DNA of 47,625 bases from Pseudomonas sp. IPO3778 (GCF_013386825.1 NZ_JACARC010000056.1:1-47625), one strand, 5' to 3'; counted from the first letter of the stretch, positions 15,714-23,877 are shown. The notes: a model not told the origin generated them from the letters alone. A program made the numbers and translations.

Positions 15714-16730
15714 TCAGGCCAGCGGGTCGAATTGGCTCAGCCACTCCACCAGCGTGTGTCGGTAGCGGGTCATGCCCTTGTAGTCGGCGATGGCGTCGGG
15801 CAGGTCGCGCAGTACGCGGTGCAGGCGACAGCCCCAGCCGGGTTGGGTGACCAGCTCATTCATGCTGATCAGGTAGGTGCGGATGCTGAACATCACCGCG
15901 TGGCTGCGGGGCAGCCGCGCCATCACTTGCAACTCGACCCGCAGGTGCACCTGTTGCCCCACGTTTTGTGCAGTGATCTGGCCGCGGTCCGCGCCCCATT
16001 GGTGAAAGGTTTCGGGGGAGGAATCCAGGCGCGGGTTGATGGTCAGGGTCCAGTTCAGGCGCCGCACCGGCTGGCCGGTCTGCAGGTTGAGCAGGTACTT
16101 CAGGGCCCGGTCGAACACGCCCATCTGATGGGCCATGGGCACCGGTGCATGCCACTGCTTGAAGCTCATGCCGGCATCGAATGCCAATGACCAGTCGGCC
16201 GGGCCGGTGATCAGGCCGGCGTCCATGTACAGGTCGCCGTCGCGCTGGTCGAGCAAGGCAAAATCCCCCTGCACCTGGCGCCCGATAAACTCCAGGGGTT
16301 CGCAGGGCAGGCTGGTGGCGTCGCCAAACACAAAGTGCTGGTCGATTGCCAACACGTGGTTTTGCCAATGCCAGCGGTCGGCGTCACGGGTCAGGCTGAA
16401 CCATTGCGGGTAGTCGGCGGCGAGGTGTTCCATGAGCATCTGCAAGGCATCCCAGGCGGCCACTTGCATGTGCGGCATCACCAGGTAGCGGCGCGGGTCC
16501 TTGTCCAGCACCAGGGCGCGTTCGGCCATTTCCGAACGGTAGTGCTCGTCGATGTCGAAGCCATGTTCATAGATCGAACCCGGGTCCCGGGAGGTGGCCG
16601 GTTCGATGTTCACCGAGTACAGGTAGCTGTCCTCGATAAAGGGAAAGGGAAAACGGCGGATCGCCGCCGGGCTGTTGTGAAAGCTGAAGTCATCCCGATA
16701 GCTCAGCACGGGGCTCGATGGAAGAGGCAT
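15714..16730 (-). CDS. Haem-dependent oxidative N-demethylase (DUF3445), dimethylamine monooxygenase subunit
   Basis: The 338-residue protein belongs to the DUF3445 / haem-dependent oxidative N-demethylase family, recognised from FPFIEDSYLYSVNIEP, YEHGFDIDEHYRSEMAERALVLDKDPRRYL and the C-terminal RTYLISMNELVTQPGW. These proteins carry the haem where a secondary amine is oxidatively demethylated. With the reductase and small cysteine protein upstream it should form dimethylamine monooxygenase (DMA to methylamine plus formaldehyde). I leave the symbol empty because subunit lettering differs between naming schemes. AGGAG lies 9 bases before the ATG at 16730; the in-frame TTG at 16739 is ruled out by that spacing. 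Confidence 0.85.
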   Translation of the reverse strand: MPLPSSPVLSYRDDFSFHNSPAAIRRFPFPFIEDSYLYSVNIEPATSRDPGSIYEHGFDIDEHYRSEMAERALVLDKDPRRYLVMPHMQVAAWDALQMLMEHLAADYPQWFSLTRDADRWHWQNHVLAIDQHFVFGDATSLPCEPLEFIGRQVQGDFALLDQRDGDLYMDAGLITGPADWSLAFDAGMSFKQWHAPVPMAHQMGVFDRALKYLLNLQTGQPVRRLNWTLTINPRLDSSPETFHQWGADRGQITAQNVGQQVHLRVELQVMARLPRSHAVMFSIRTYLISMNELVTQPGWGCRLHRVLRDLPDAIADYKGMTRYRHTLVEWLSQFDPLA

Positions 16731-16742
16731 GGTCAACAACTC

Positions 16743-17672
16743 CTAGAGGTCCAGCGCAACGCATGGGCCGTTGCCGCGAGAGACGCAGGGCATCAGAAAG
16801 TCGGCCTGTTCGGCCGGGGTGAGGAAGCTGTCGCGGTGTTCGATGGCGCCGCCCAGGTGACGGGTCATGCACTGGCCACACACCCCGCCACGGCACAGGT
16901 TGGGCACTTGCAACCCGGCGGTTTCCAGGGCTTCGAGCAGGCTCTGCTCGGCCTCGACCCGCAGGCGCCGATCACTGCGCAGCAGGTGCAGGTCGAACGG
17001 CTGGCCCGGCTGGGCGCCCTTGAACGCTTCGGCGTGCACCCGCTTGGGCGGCCAACCGAGGCGCGTGGCCTGCTGTTCAACCGCGTCGAGCAGGGACTGC
17101 GGGCCGCAGGTGTAGACGTGGCAGCCCAGCGGCCGGTTGCCGAGGATGTGGCTCAGGTCCGGGCGGCTGGCGTAGGTGTGCAGGCGCCCACCGAGGCGTT
17201 GTTGCAGCTCGTCGAGGTAGGCGTCGCTCAGGCCCGGCCGGAACAGGTAATGCAGTTCGAACTCGGCCTGTTGCTGTTCCAGGGCCGCGATGTACGCCAT
17301 GAACGGCGTGATGCCGATGCCGGCGGCGATCAGGATGTGCTGGCGCGCCGTGGCGTGGGGGGCGAACAGGTTGGCCGGTGGCGAGATCTGCAAGGTATCG
17401 CCGACCTGCACCTGCCGGTGCAGGTAGTGCGAACCGCCGCGGGAGGCCTCTTGCAGGCGCACGGCGATGCGGTAGTGCCGGTTGTGCGCGGGGTCGCTGG
17501 TCAGTGAATAGGCGTTGCGCACCTTGCCTTCGGCCAGTGGCAGGTGCACCTGCACGTAGCTGCCGGGCGAGAAGCCGGGCAGGGTGCCGTCGCAGGCCAC
17601 CAGGGTGAACTCGCGCACCACCGGGGTGAGCATTCTTGCCGCGCTGACCCGTACGTTGAGGGCCGCGCTCAT
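16743..17672 (-). CDS. dmmB: Flavin/2Fe-2S oxidoreductase, reductase subunit of dimethylamine monooxygenase
   Basis: The 309-residue protein is a PDR/VanB-type reductase. It has a flavin domain with R52NAYS56, an NAD(P)H domain with GIGITPF (118-124) and CGP (189-191), and a C-terminal plant-type ferredoxin domain with ligands C260, C265, C268 and C296. It would carry electrons from NAD(P)H to the haem subunit. The ATG at 17672 overlaps the stop of the preceding gene in an ATGA, a sign of translational coupling, and an open reading frame continuing upstream is an overlap artefact. Confidence 0.86.
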   Translation of the reverse strand: MSAALNVRVSAARMLTPVVREFTLVACDGTLPGFSPGSYVQVHLPLAEGKVRNAYSLTSDPAHNRHYRIAVRLQEASRGGSHYLHRQVQVGDTLQISPPANLFAPHATARQHILIAAGIGITPFMAYIAALEQQQAEFELHYLFRPGLSDAYLDELQQRLGGRLHTYASRPDLSHILGNRPLGCHVYTCGPQSLLDAVEQQATRLGWPPKRVHAEAFKGAQPGQPFDLHLLRSDRRLRVEAEQSLLEALETAGLQVPNLCRGGVCGQCMTRHLGGAIEHRDSFLTPAEQADFLMPCVSRGNGPCVALDL

Positions 17673-18115
17673 GGCTGGAACCCCGCATAAGGCTTGTCGG
17701 GGTTGTTGCACACCCCCAGGTAAGCCCCCAGGCGCCTGGAAAAATGCCCGCGCACCTCCAGCCCCACGTGGCAGCCAATGCAGTTCAGCAACGGCTCCGG
17801 TCCGGCCGCCTGGACCAGGCCACAGTGGGCGCAATACACCAGGCGTTGGCCGGGCAGCGAGCACGTCATGCTGATCTCGTGGTCTTCCAGGCCTGCGGCG
17901 CGGGCCTCGCCGTGGATGCGCCACACAAAGGCTTCATCCCCCAGCAGGTAGAGCCGGCACCCCACGGTGGCGCTGGCCAATACCTGTTGCAGGCGCCGGC
18001 TGAAGTCAGGTTGTTCGGCGTTCAGCAGCAGGGGCTTGTCCAGGGCCGCGGCAACTTCCTGGCCGACGGTTGCCGATTGCATCACCACGATGGGGCGGTT
18101 GTGGGTGTGCGTCAT
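17669..18115 (-). CDS. Small cysteine-rich subunit of dimethylamine monooxygenase (DmmA/DmmC-like)
   Basis: The 148-residue protein fits the small component encoded with dimethylamine monooxygenase. Its N-terminal half (about 5-85) resembles a reduced flavodoxin- or reductase-like fold (VGCRLYLLGDEAFVWRI). Its C-terminal part has two metal knuckles, C95-A-H-C98 and C112-I-G-C115, suitable for zinc or a rubredoxin-like centre. It is the first gene of the nine-gene operon. GGAG lies 6-7 bases before the ATG at 18115; a TTG at 18127 would overlap that site. Its exact role, structural or electron transfer, cannot be read from the sequence. Confidence 0.78.
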   Translation of the reverse strand: MTHTHNRPIVVMQSATVGQEVAAALDKPLLLNAEQPDFSRRLQQVLASATVGCRLYLLGDEAFVWRIHGEARAAGLEDHEISMTCSLPGQRLVYCAHCGLVQAAGPEPLLNCIGCHVGLEVRGHFSRRLGAYLGVCNNPDKPYAGFQP

Positions 18116-18137
18116 GGGGCTCTCCAAGGGGCGTTTT

Positions 18138-18174
18138 GTTTCCTGTTGGGAGAGATAGTTTCCTATGGGGAAAA
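18138..18174. promoter_or_regulatory. Tandem operator pair in the dmm / histidine kinase divergent region
   Basis: TTTCC-TGTTG-GGAGA (18139-18153) and TTTCC-TATGG-GGAAA (18159-18173) are spaced 20 bp centre to centre, two helical turns, so dimers could bind cooperatively on one DNA face. The second shares TTCCTATGGGGAAA exactly with the glnT promoter site (990-1003). They lie 23-59 bp upstream of the first dmm gene, in its promoter zone. Confidence 0.62.
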
Positions 18175-18245
18175 TCTTCTCAATCTGGAAAAAGGGCTAT
18201 GCCTTTGGAGATAGTCCTTGCGCGACGGCCGTTCGGGGCATGGAA

Positions 18246-18275
18246 GTTGCTGGTCTTAACCCAACGTTGAGCAAC
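18246..18275. promoter_or_regulatory. Inverted repeat GTTGCT-N18-AGCAAC ahead of the histidine kinase gene
   Basis: Six-base perfect arms (18246-18251 and 18270-18275) lie 20-50 bp upstream of the histidine kinase start. They may be a site for the adjacent NarL-type regulator, but short arms with a long spacer can arise by chance. Confidence 0.25.
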
Positions 18276-18295
18276 CGGGCGGGGAGTGATCGAGA

Positions 18296-19432
18296 GTGCG
18301 AACACGACTGAAGGGCTGGCCGCTATGGTTGGGGCCTGTGCGCCCCGACCAGGCGCGTAGCGTGCGCAGGCTGTTGGCGCGGTTGCCCCTGGACCAGGCG
18401 CACGCTGACGGTGCCTTGTCGGGTTTTCTGGACCGTTTCGACGCACTGTTGCCCGCCGGCAAGCTCAACCTGATCCTCGGTGGCGAAGACCTGGGGCCGG
18501 CCCGGCGCGGGTTGATTGAAGGCTGCCAGGACGTGGCACGCTGCCCCTGGCGTGACGCGTCCGCGACCGACACGCCCCAGGCCTGCGACCCCTGCCGGCA
18601 ACGGGGTGTGCACCGCCTGGTGTGCGCCTTGCCCGAGGGCCAGAAGGGTGTGTTGCTGCTCGACACCCCCAGGCGCGCCGGTGCCAGTTGGCGCCAGGTG
18701 CTGGAGGAGGCTGCGCAGGCGGTGGGGGTCACCGTGGGCCTGCGCAGCCATCACCGCGAGCAACAGCGCAAGCAGGCGACGTCCCGGCACGGTGCCCTGG
18801 CCCGTGAACTGCACGATTCGGTGGCGCAGCAGCTGGGTTACCTGTCGTTCCAGGCGCATGGGCTGCACGCCCAATTGGGCGAGCCGGCGCAAGCCAGTGC
18901 CAGCTTGCAGGACCTGTGCGCGGGCTTGAGCCAACTGCAGCGCCAGGTGCGCGAGCTGATTACCAGCGCACGCCTGACCATGGACGGACGCTCCCTGCGC
19001 CAAGCCCTGGCCGACTCCGTCGCGGAGTTCTCGCGGCGTTGCATCATCGTGTTCGAACTGGACAACCGCCTGGCCGACGATGCCCTGAGCCCGGAAACCG
19101 AATTGCAGATTTTGCAGATCATTCGCGAAGCCCTGGCCAACGCGGTGCGCCATTCCCACGCGCGGCACGTGCGCATCGAACTGCGCCAGACCCAGGAGGG
19201 CGACGCCTCGGTGTCGGTGGAGGACGACGGCATTGGCCTGAGCCAGGGCTGTGGTGAAGACAACCACTTCGGCCTGGCAATTATTCGCGAGCGCGCCGCC
19301 AGCATCGGCGCGCGGCTGACCCTTGAAGCCATCCGCCCCCACGGTGTCCGCGTGCACCTCGGCCTGCGCCGCAACCAAGACCTGCCACAGGAGCGTCTCG
19401 ATGGACTGCACGACCTTATTACTGATCGATGA
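18296..19432 (+). CDS. Cytosolic NarX-type sensor histidine kinase with cysteine cluster
   Basis: The 378-residue protein lacks any membrane segment. The C-terminal half is a HisKA_3/HATPase_c kinase core: phosphoacceptor region ARELHDSVAQQLGYLSFQ with His173, N-box REALANAVRHSHA (about 267-279) and G-box EDDGIGL (about 299-305). The N-terminal 160 residues hold C77, C83, C97, C100 and C110 (C-X5-C-X13-C-X2-C-X9-C), which could bind an Fe-S cluster or zinc and sense oxygen or redox state. The gene starts with GTG at 18296 after GGGGAG. It overlaps the response regulator by 32 bp and is divergent from the amine operon, its likely target. Confidence 0.85.
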   Translation: MRTRLKGWPLWLGPVRPDQARSVRRLLARLPLDQAHADGALSGFLDRFDALLPAGKLNLILGGEDLGPARRGLIEGCQDVARCPWRDASATDTPQACDPCRQRGVHRLVCALPEGQKGVLLLDTPRRAGASWRQVLEEAAQAVGVTVGLRSHHREQQRKQATSRHGALARELHDSVAQQLGYLSFQAHGLHAQLGEPAQASASLQDLCAGLSQLQRQVRELITSARLTMDGRSLRQALADSVAEFSRRCIIVFELDNRLADDALSPETELQILQIIREALANAVRHSHARHVRIELRQTQEGDASVSVEDDGIGLSQGCGEDNHFGLAIIRERAASIGARLTLEAIRPHGVRVHLGLRRNQDLPQERLDGLHDLITDR

Positions 19433-20060
19433 TCACCCCTTGTTTCGCAAAGGCCTGGCGCAGTTGTTCGGTGCCAGTGACGATTTTGAAGTGGTGGGGC
19501 AGGCGGCCAGTGGCCGTGAAGGCATCAACCTGGCCGTGAGCCTGACGCCGCAGCAGGTCCTGCTGGATTTGCACATGCCGGGCCTCAGCGGTTTGCAGGT
19601 GCTGGATGAACTGCGCCAATTGCACCTCGATTGCCAGGTGGTGGTACTCACCGCCTCGATGGACCGCGCCGAGCTGTTGACGGCCTTGCGCCTCGGGGCC
19701 AGTGGTTACGTACTCAAAGAAACCGAGCCCGACGCGTTGCTGGCGTACATGCGCAATTGCCACAAGGGCGCGATCGTGCTGGATTCGACCTTGATTGCCC
19801 TGCTGGCCGATCAGGCCGAACCGGCGCCGCACTGCGAGGCCCCGGGCAGCGACAACCTTACCGAACGGGAAGGCCAGACCCTGGCGTTGATCGCCGCCGG
19901 CATGAGCAACAAACAGATCGGCCGGGAACTGGGGATCAGCGACGGCACAGTCAAAATCTACGTGCGCAGCCTGTTGCAGAAACTCGGCCTGCACTCCCGG
20001 CTGGAACTGGCGGCCAGGGTGCACAGCGGTGCATTGATGAAACACGAGGAGCGCCATTAA
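19401..20060 (+). CDS. NarL/FixJ-family response regulator
   Basis: The 219-residue protein has a receiver domain (1-120) with the acidic pair in LLLIDDHPLF, phosphoacceptor Asp in VLLDLHMPGL (about 54) and the conserved lysine in YVLKETEPDA. A LuxR-type helix-turn-helix follows (about 150-215; NLTEREGQTLALIAAGMSNK, then GISDGTVKIYVRSLLQKL). The ATG at 19401 has AGGAG 7 bases upstream and lies inside the kinase gene, so the two are translationally coupled. A longer frame from 19323 is a shadow of the kinase. It should act on the divergent promoter at 18116-18295. Confidence 0.9.
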   Translation: MDCTTLLLIDDHPLFRKGLAQLFGASDDFEVVGQAASGREGINLAVSLTPQQVLLDLHMPGLSGLQVLDELRQLHLDCQVVVLTASMDRAELLTALRLGASGYVLKETEPDALLAYMRNCHKGAIVLDSTLIALLADQAEPAPHCEAPGSDNLTEREGQTLALIAAGMSNKQIGRELGISDGTVKIYVRSLLQKLGLHSRLELAARVHSGALMKHEERH

Positions 20061-20804
20061 ATGAGGGAACGCCCCGAAGCCGTCGTGCAGACCCCGCCGG
20101 CGCACCCCATGGATCGTTTTCCTGCCGCCTTGCTTGAGCTGCGCGACGACGGCCAGATCGACCACTTCAACCTGGCCTGGGCCGAGCTGATGGGGCCACC
20201 GGGTGCGGAGCGCAATCTGATGGATTACGTGCACCAGGAAGACCGCCCGTTATGGCGCCAGGCCTTGAATGAACTGCGCCGGCGCCCCGACACCTCATTC
20301 AACCAGCGCCTGCGGTTTGTGCATCCCTCTGGCGAGCTGCGCTGGTTCGAGGTCAGCCTCAAGCGGGGCGCGCAAGGCTTCTACCTGGTGGCCGGGGACG
20401 TTACCGCCCACAAACGCCGCGAGATTGCCTTGCAGGCCAGCCAGCGCAGCAGCATGAGTTTGCTCGACAGCATGCCGGGGCTGATCTATCGCGGGCGCAA
20501 CAACCGCGACTGGACCATGGAATTCGTGAGTGCCGGGTGCCTGCAACTGACCGGCTACCCCGCCGAGCGGCTGGTAGACAACCATGAATTCACCTACAGC
20601 AGCCTGATCCTGGCGCAGTACGCCGATTACGTGTGGCGCGAAGTGCAAAACGCGCTGTCGCGGCACGAGCCCTTCGAACTCAACTACCAGATTCGCTGCG
20701 CCGACCAGTCGATCAAGCAGGTGTGGGAGAAAGGCGTGGGGATCTATGCCGATACCCAGGAGGTGCTGGGGATCGAGGGGGCGATTTTCGAGCGCAAAAC
20801 CTAA
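20061..20804 (+). CDS. Double-PAS protein without an output domain
   Basis: The 247-residue protein contains two PAS folds (about 17-125 and 130-245). The first ends with the PAC-like RLRFVHPSGELRWFEVSLKR...VAGDVTAHKRRE. The second begins LLDSMPGLIYRGRNNRDWTMEFVSAGCLQLTGYP and ends IKQVWEKGVGIYADTQEVLGIEGAIFERK. No kinase, GGDEF, EAL or DNA-binding domain is present. It starts one base after the regulator stop, with GAGGAG upstream, so it belongs to the same operon. It probably senses a ligand or cofactor and modulates the kinase by contact; this is inference. Confidence 0.75.
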   Translation: MRERPEAVVQTPPAHPMDRFPAALLELRDDGQIDHFNLAWAELMGPPGAERNLMDYVHQEDRPLWRQALNELRRRPDTSFNQRLRFVHPSGELRWFEVSLKRGAQGFYLVAGDVTAHKRREIALQASQRSSMSLLDSMPGLIYRGRNNRDWTMEFVSAGCLQLTGYPAERLVDNHEFTYSSLILAQYADYVWREVQNALSRHEPFELNYQIRCADQSIKQVWEKGVGIYADTQEVLGIEGAIFERKT

Positions 20805-20824
20805 CGGGCAAACGCGGTTAAACC

Positions 20825-20913
20825 TGTGGGAGCGGGCTTGCTCGCGAAGGCGGTGTGTCAGTTAGCAGAGTATTGACTGATCCACCGCCTTCGCGAGCAA
20901 GCCCGCTCCCACA
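20825..20913. repeat. REP doublet, copy c, with conserved flank
   Basis: Arms and spacer match the copies at 6922 and 7096 almost base for base. Similarity continues to the right into GGTGTTGCTCAGTTCA (about 20922-20938), which in the other copies is the 3' end of folD. It lies between the convergent PAS gene and the ABC ATPase gene. Confidence 0.85.
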
Positions 20914-20961
20914 GGGGGTTTGTGGTGTTGCTCAGTTCACCGCAAAACCCCCAAGGGTGAC

Positions 20962-22116
20962 TCAATGGGCGCCGGCGGCCTTGTTCAGGTCGCTTTCCGC
21001 CCACTCGGTGTACACACAGGCATCCGCCGTGGCCCAGCGCACCCGCACCGGATCACCGGCCTTGAGCGGCATGCCCGCCGCAGACAACGCCTTGACCGTC
21101 ATCGAGGTGCCGCCCAGGGTTTTCACGCTGCAGGTCTGGCTTTCGCCGAGGAACAGCACTTCGCCCACGATCGCCGACACTTCATTCCAGCCCGCCGCCA
21201 ACGGTTGCCCGGCGGCCTGTTCGACGCTCAGCGCCAGGGCTTTTTCCGGGCGCACCATCAGCAATACGTCCTGGTCGATGTGCAGCCCGGTGGTCAGGCG
21301 GATCGACAGGGGCTGCCCTTCGAAAGCACCGACGGCATTGCCCTGGGCCTTGAGTTTGAGGAAGTTCGAGTTGCCCAGGAACGAGGCGACAAACGCATTC
21401 GGCGGGTTCTGGTACAGGTCAAAACCGCTGCCCAGGCCGACGATTTTACCGTGGCTGAAAATCGCGATGCGCTGGGACAGGCGCATGGCTTCTTCCTGAT
21501 CGTGGGTCACGTAGACAATGGTGATGCCAAGGCGCCGGTGCAACTGGCGCAGTTCGTCCTGCAGGTCTTCACGCAGCTTCTTGTCGAGCGCGCCGAGGGG
21601 TTCGTCCATCAGCAGGATGCGCGGTTCATACACCAGCGCCCGGGCGATGGCGACGCGTTGCTGCTGGCCGCCGGAGAGTTGGGAAGGGCGGCGGTGGGCG
21701 AACGCTTCCAGCTGCACCAGCTTGAGCATGGCGTCCACACGCTTCTCACGCTCGGCGCTGACCAGCTTGCGAATCGCCAGGGGGAAGGCGATGTTGTCGC
21801 GCACCGACAAGTGCGGGAACAGCGAGTAGCGCTGGAACACCATGCCAATGTCACGCTTGTGCGGCGGCACATTCACCAGAGATTGGTTGCCCACCAGAAT
21901 CTCGCCGCTGCTCGGCGTTTCAAAGCCGGCGAGCATCGACAGGGTGGTGCTTTTGCCCGAGCCGCTGGAGCCGAGGAAGGTGAGGAATTCGCCGTCCTGG
22001 ATGTCCAGCGAGATGTTGTCCACGGCGGCAAAGTCGCCGTAGTACTTGTTCAGGTTGCGCAGGCTCACCAAGGGCTGCTCGTGGCCTTGCGCGGACGTTT
22101 TGATCACTGCACTCAT
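20962..22116 (-). CDS. ABC transporter ATPase, PotA-like
   Basis: The 384-residue protein has Walker A GSSGSGKST (about 49-57), Q-loop MVFQRYSLFP, signature LSGGQQQRVAIARAL, Walker B ILLMDEP and a C-terminal TOBE domain (about 285-375). This is the spermidine/putrescine/iron (CUT1-like) subclass that works with two permeases and a PotD-like binding protein. It is last in the operon binding protein-permease-permease-ATPase. Polyamine uptake is the default family guess, but the operator upstream of the operon ties it to the region-2 catabolic genes. Confidence 0.88.
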   Translation of the reverse strand: MSAVIKTSAQGHEQPLVSLRNLNKYYGDFAAVDNISLDIQDGEFLTFLGSSGSGKSTTLSMLAGFETPSSGEILVGNQSLVNVPPHKRDIGMVFQRYSLFPHLSVRDNIAFPLAIRKLVSAEREKRVDAMLKLVQLEAFAHRRPSQLSGGQQQRVAIARALVYEPRILLMDEPLGALDKKLREDLQDELRQLHRRLGITIVYVTHDQEEAMRLSQRIAIFSHGKIVGLGSGFDLYQNPPNAFVASFLGNSNFLKLKAQGNAVGAFEGQPLSIRLTTGLHIDQDVLLMVRPEKALALSVEQAAGQPLAAGWNEVSAIVGEVLFLGESQTCSVKTLGGTSMTVKALSAAGMPLKAGDPVRVRWATADACVYTEWAESDLNKAAGAH

Positions 22117-22131
22117 GTTCTTCTCCTGGGC

Positions 22132-22941
22132 TCAGAGCCGGGTTTCTGTGCGCCGGCGAACGGCGGCGGCAATCACCATGACCAGCACCGAGAGGCCGAT
22201 CAGCAACGTCGAGGCGACGGCGATCACAGGCGTCAGGTCCTGGCGCAGGGTGGTCCACATTTTCACGGGAAGGGTTTGCAGGGTCGGGCTGGCCATCATC
22301 ACGCTGAGTACCACTTCGTCCCATGAGACAAGAAAGGCGAACAGCGCGCCGGCCACCATGCCTGGGCGAATCGCCGGGAACGTCACCTTGAACACCGCCT
22401 GCAAGCGCGACGCGCCACAGATCACCGCGGCGTCTTCAATCGACTGATCGAACAGCTTCAGCGAGTTGATGATCGAGATGATGGTGAACGGCAGCGCCAC
22501 AATGACGTGGCTGACCACAAAGGCGAACATCGTCCCGGTATAGCCGAGCTTGAGGAACAGTGCGTATACCGCCACCGCGATGATCACCAGCGGCACGATC
22601 ATCGGCAGGGTGAACAGGCCGTAGAGCAGTTCGCGGCCGGGGAAGCGCCCGCGCACCAGGGCGAAGGCGGTGGGCAGGCCCAGCGCCACGGCAAACACCG
22701 TGGTCAGCAGCGCGACCTTGAGGCTGGCCACGGCAGCGTTCATCCAGTCGGGGTTGGAGAAGAACTGACCGTACCATTTCAGCGTCCAGCCCGGCGGCGG
22801 AAACACCAGCCATTGGGACGAGCCGAACGACAGCAGCACGATGAACACGATCGGCAACAGCAGGAACAGACCAATCACGCCGGTGGTGGTGTACAGGCCC
22901 AAGCGCATCCTGCGGCTCATGGCATTGGGAGTCAGGAGCAT
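22132..22941 (-). CDS. ABC transporter permease, PotC-like
   Basis: The 269-residue inner-membrane protein has about six hydrophobic helices and the permease EAA motif region (DAAVICGASRLQAVFKVTFPAIRPGMVAGA, around 190-220) that contacts the ATPase. The first helix is TTGVIGLFLLLPIVFIVLLS. It is separated from the other permease by 6 bp and from the ATPase gene by 15 bp. Confidence 0.88.
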   Translation of the reverse strand: MLLTPNAMSRRMRLGLYTTTGVIGLFLLLPIVFIVLLSFGSSQWLVFPPPGWTLKWYGQFFSNPDWMNAAVASLKVALLTTVFAVALGLPTAFALVRGRFPGRELLYGLFTLPMIVPLVIIAVAVYALFLKLGYTGTMFAFVVSHVIVALPFTIISIINSLKLFDQSIEDAAVICGASRLQAVFKVTFPAIRPGMVAGALFAFLVSWDEVVLSVMMASPTLQTLPVKMWTTLRQDLTPVIAVASTLLIGLSVLVMVIAAAVRRRTETRL

Positions 22942-22947
22942 GACGGC

Positions 22948-23877
22948 TTACCTCGCGTTGCTGGCGCCAACCGGGGATTCCGGCTGAAGCTTCAGGTAGA
23001 AGTAGAACAGCACCAGCGTGATGAAGATCAGCAACGCGGCGCCGGCACTGGCCAGGCCCCAATTGAGGAACGACTGCACCTGCTGAATGATGAACTCAGG
23101 CAGCATCATGTTCTGCGCCCCGCCGAGCAGCGCCGGGGTGACGTAGTAACCGAGAGACATCACAAACACCATCAACCCGCCGGAGAACAGCCCCGGCCGG
23201 CACAGCGGCAGGAACACCCGGAAGAAGTTGGTCCAGGGGCTGGCGCCGCAGATGGAACCGGCCTGCAGGATCATCGGGTCGATGGCCTGCATGGTCGCCT
23301 GCAACGGCAGCACGATAAACGGGATCATGATGTAGCTCATGCCGATCACCACGCCGGTCAGGTTGTGCACCATCTCCAGGGGTTGATCGATGATGCCCAT
23401 CGCCATCAGCGCCTTGTTGATCACGCCCGAGGCCTGCAACAGCACGAGCCAGGAATAGGTGCGGGCCAGCAGGCTGGTCCACATCGACAGCAGCACGATG
23501 TTCAGGATCCAGCGCCCCCAGCCACGAGGCACCAGGGTGATGGCCCACGCCAGCGGAAAGCCCAGCAGCAGGCTGAACAGGGTCACCAGGCCTGCCACCG
23601 AAAAGGTGTTGAGCAGCACCCGGGCATAGGCCGAGTTGGCGAACAGCTGTTCATAGTTGCCCAGGCCCGGCACCGGCTCCAGCACGCCGCGCAGCAGCAG
23701 GCCGATCAGCGGCGCCAGAAAGAACAGCCCGAGGAACAGCAGGGCCGGGACCAGGTTGCTTGCACCGCGCCAGCGCTGCGCCAGGGACGGCGTTACGGCT
23801 TTACCGCCCGCCTGGCCGGCAGCGCCCAGGGCGCTCCCGGTGGGCGTGGTTGCGGTCATTTTCATTTGACTAGCCAT
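22948..23877 (-). CDS. ABC transporter permease, PotB-like
   Basis: The 309-residue permease has a soluble N-terminal tail (1-38), about six membrane helices (first NLVPALLFLGLFFLAPLIGLL) and an EAA loop (AGSICGASPWTNFFRVFLPLCRPGL). The longest start (23877) overlaps the binding-protein gene by 16 bp. The in-frame ATG at 23865 forms an ATGA overlap with the stop of that gene and is an equally good, translationally coupled start. Confidence 0.87.
   Translation of the reverse strand: MASQMKMTATTPTGSALGAAGQAGGKAVTPSLAQRWRGASNLVPALLFLGLFFLAPLIGLLLRGVLEPVPGLGNYEQLFANSAYARVLLNTFSVAGLVTLFSLLLGFPLAWAITLVPRGWGRWILNIVLLSMWTSLLARTYSWLVLLQASGVINKALMAMGIIDQPLEMVHNLTGVVIGMSYIMIPFIVLPLQATMQAIDPMILQAGSICGASPWTNFFRVFLPLCRPGLFSGGLMVFVMSLGYYVTPALLGGAQNMMLPEFIIQQVQSFLNWGLASAGAALLIFITLVLFYFYLKLQPESPVGASNAR

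Noticed and set aside
18186..18202. Sigma-54 promoter for the histidine kinase operon (TGG...TGC)
   Set aside because: The GG and GC doublets are two bases too far apart and the TGGCA box is missing.
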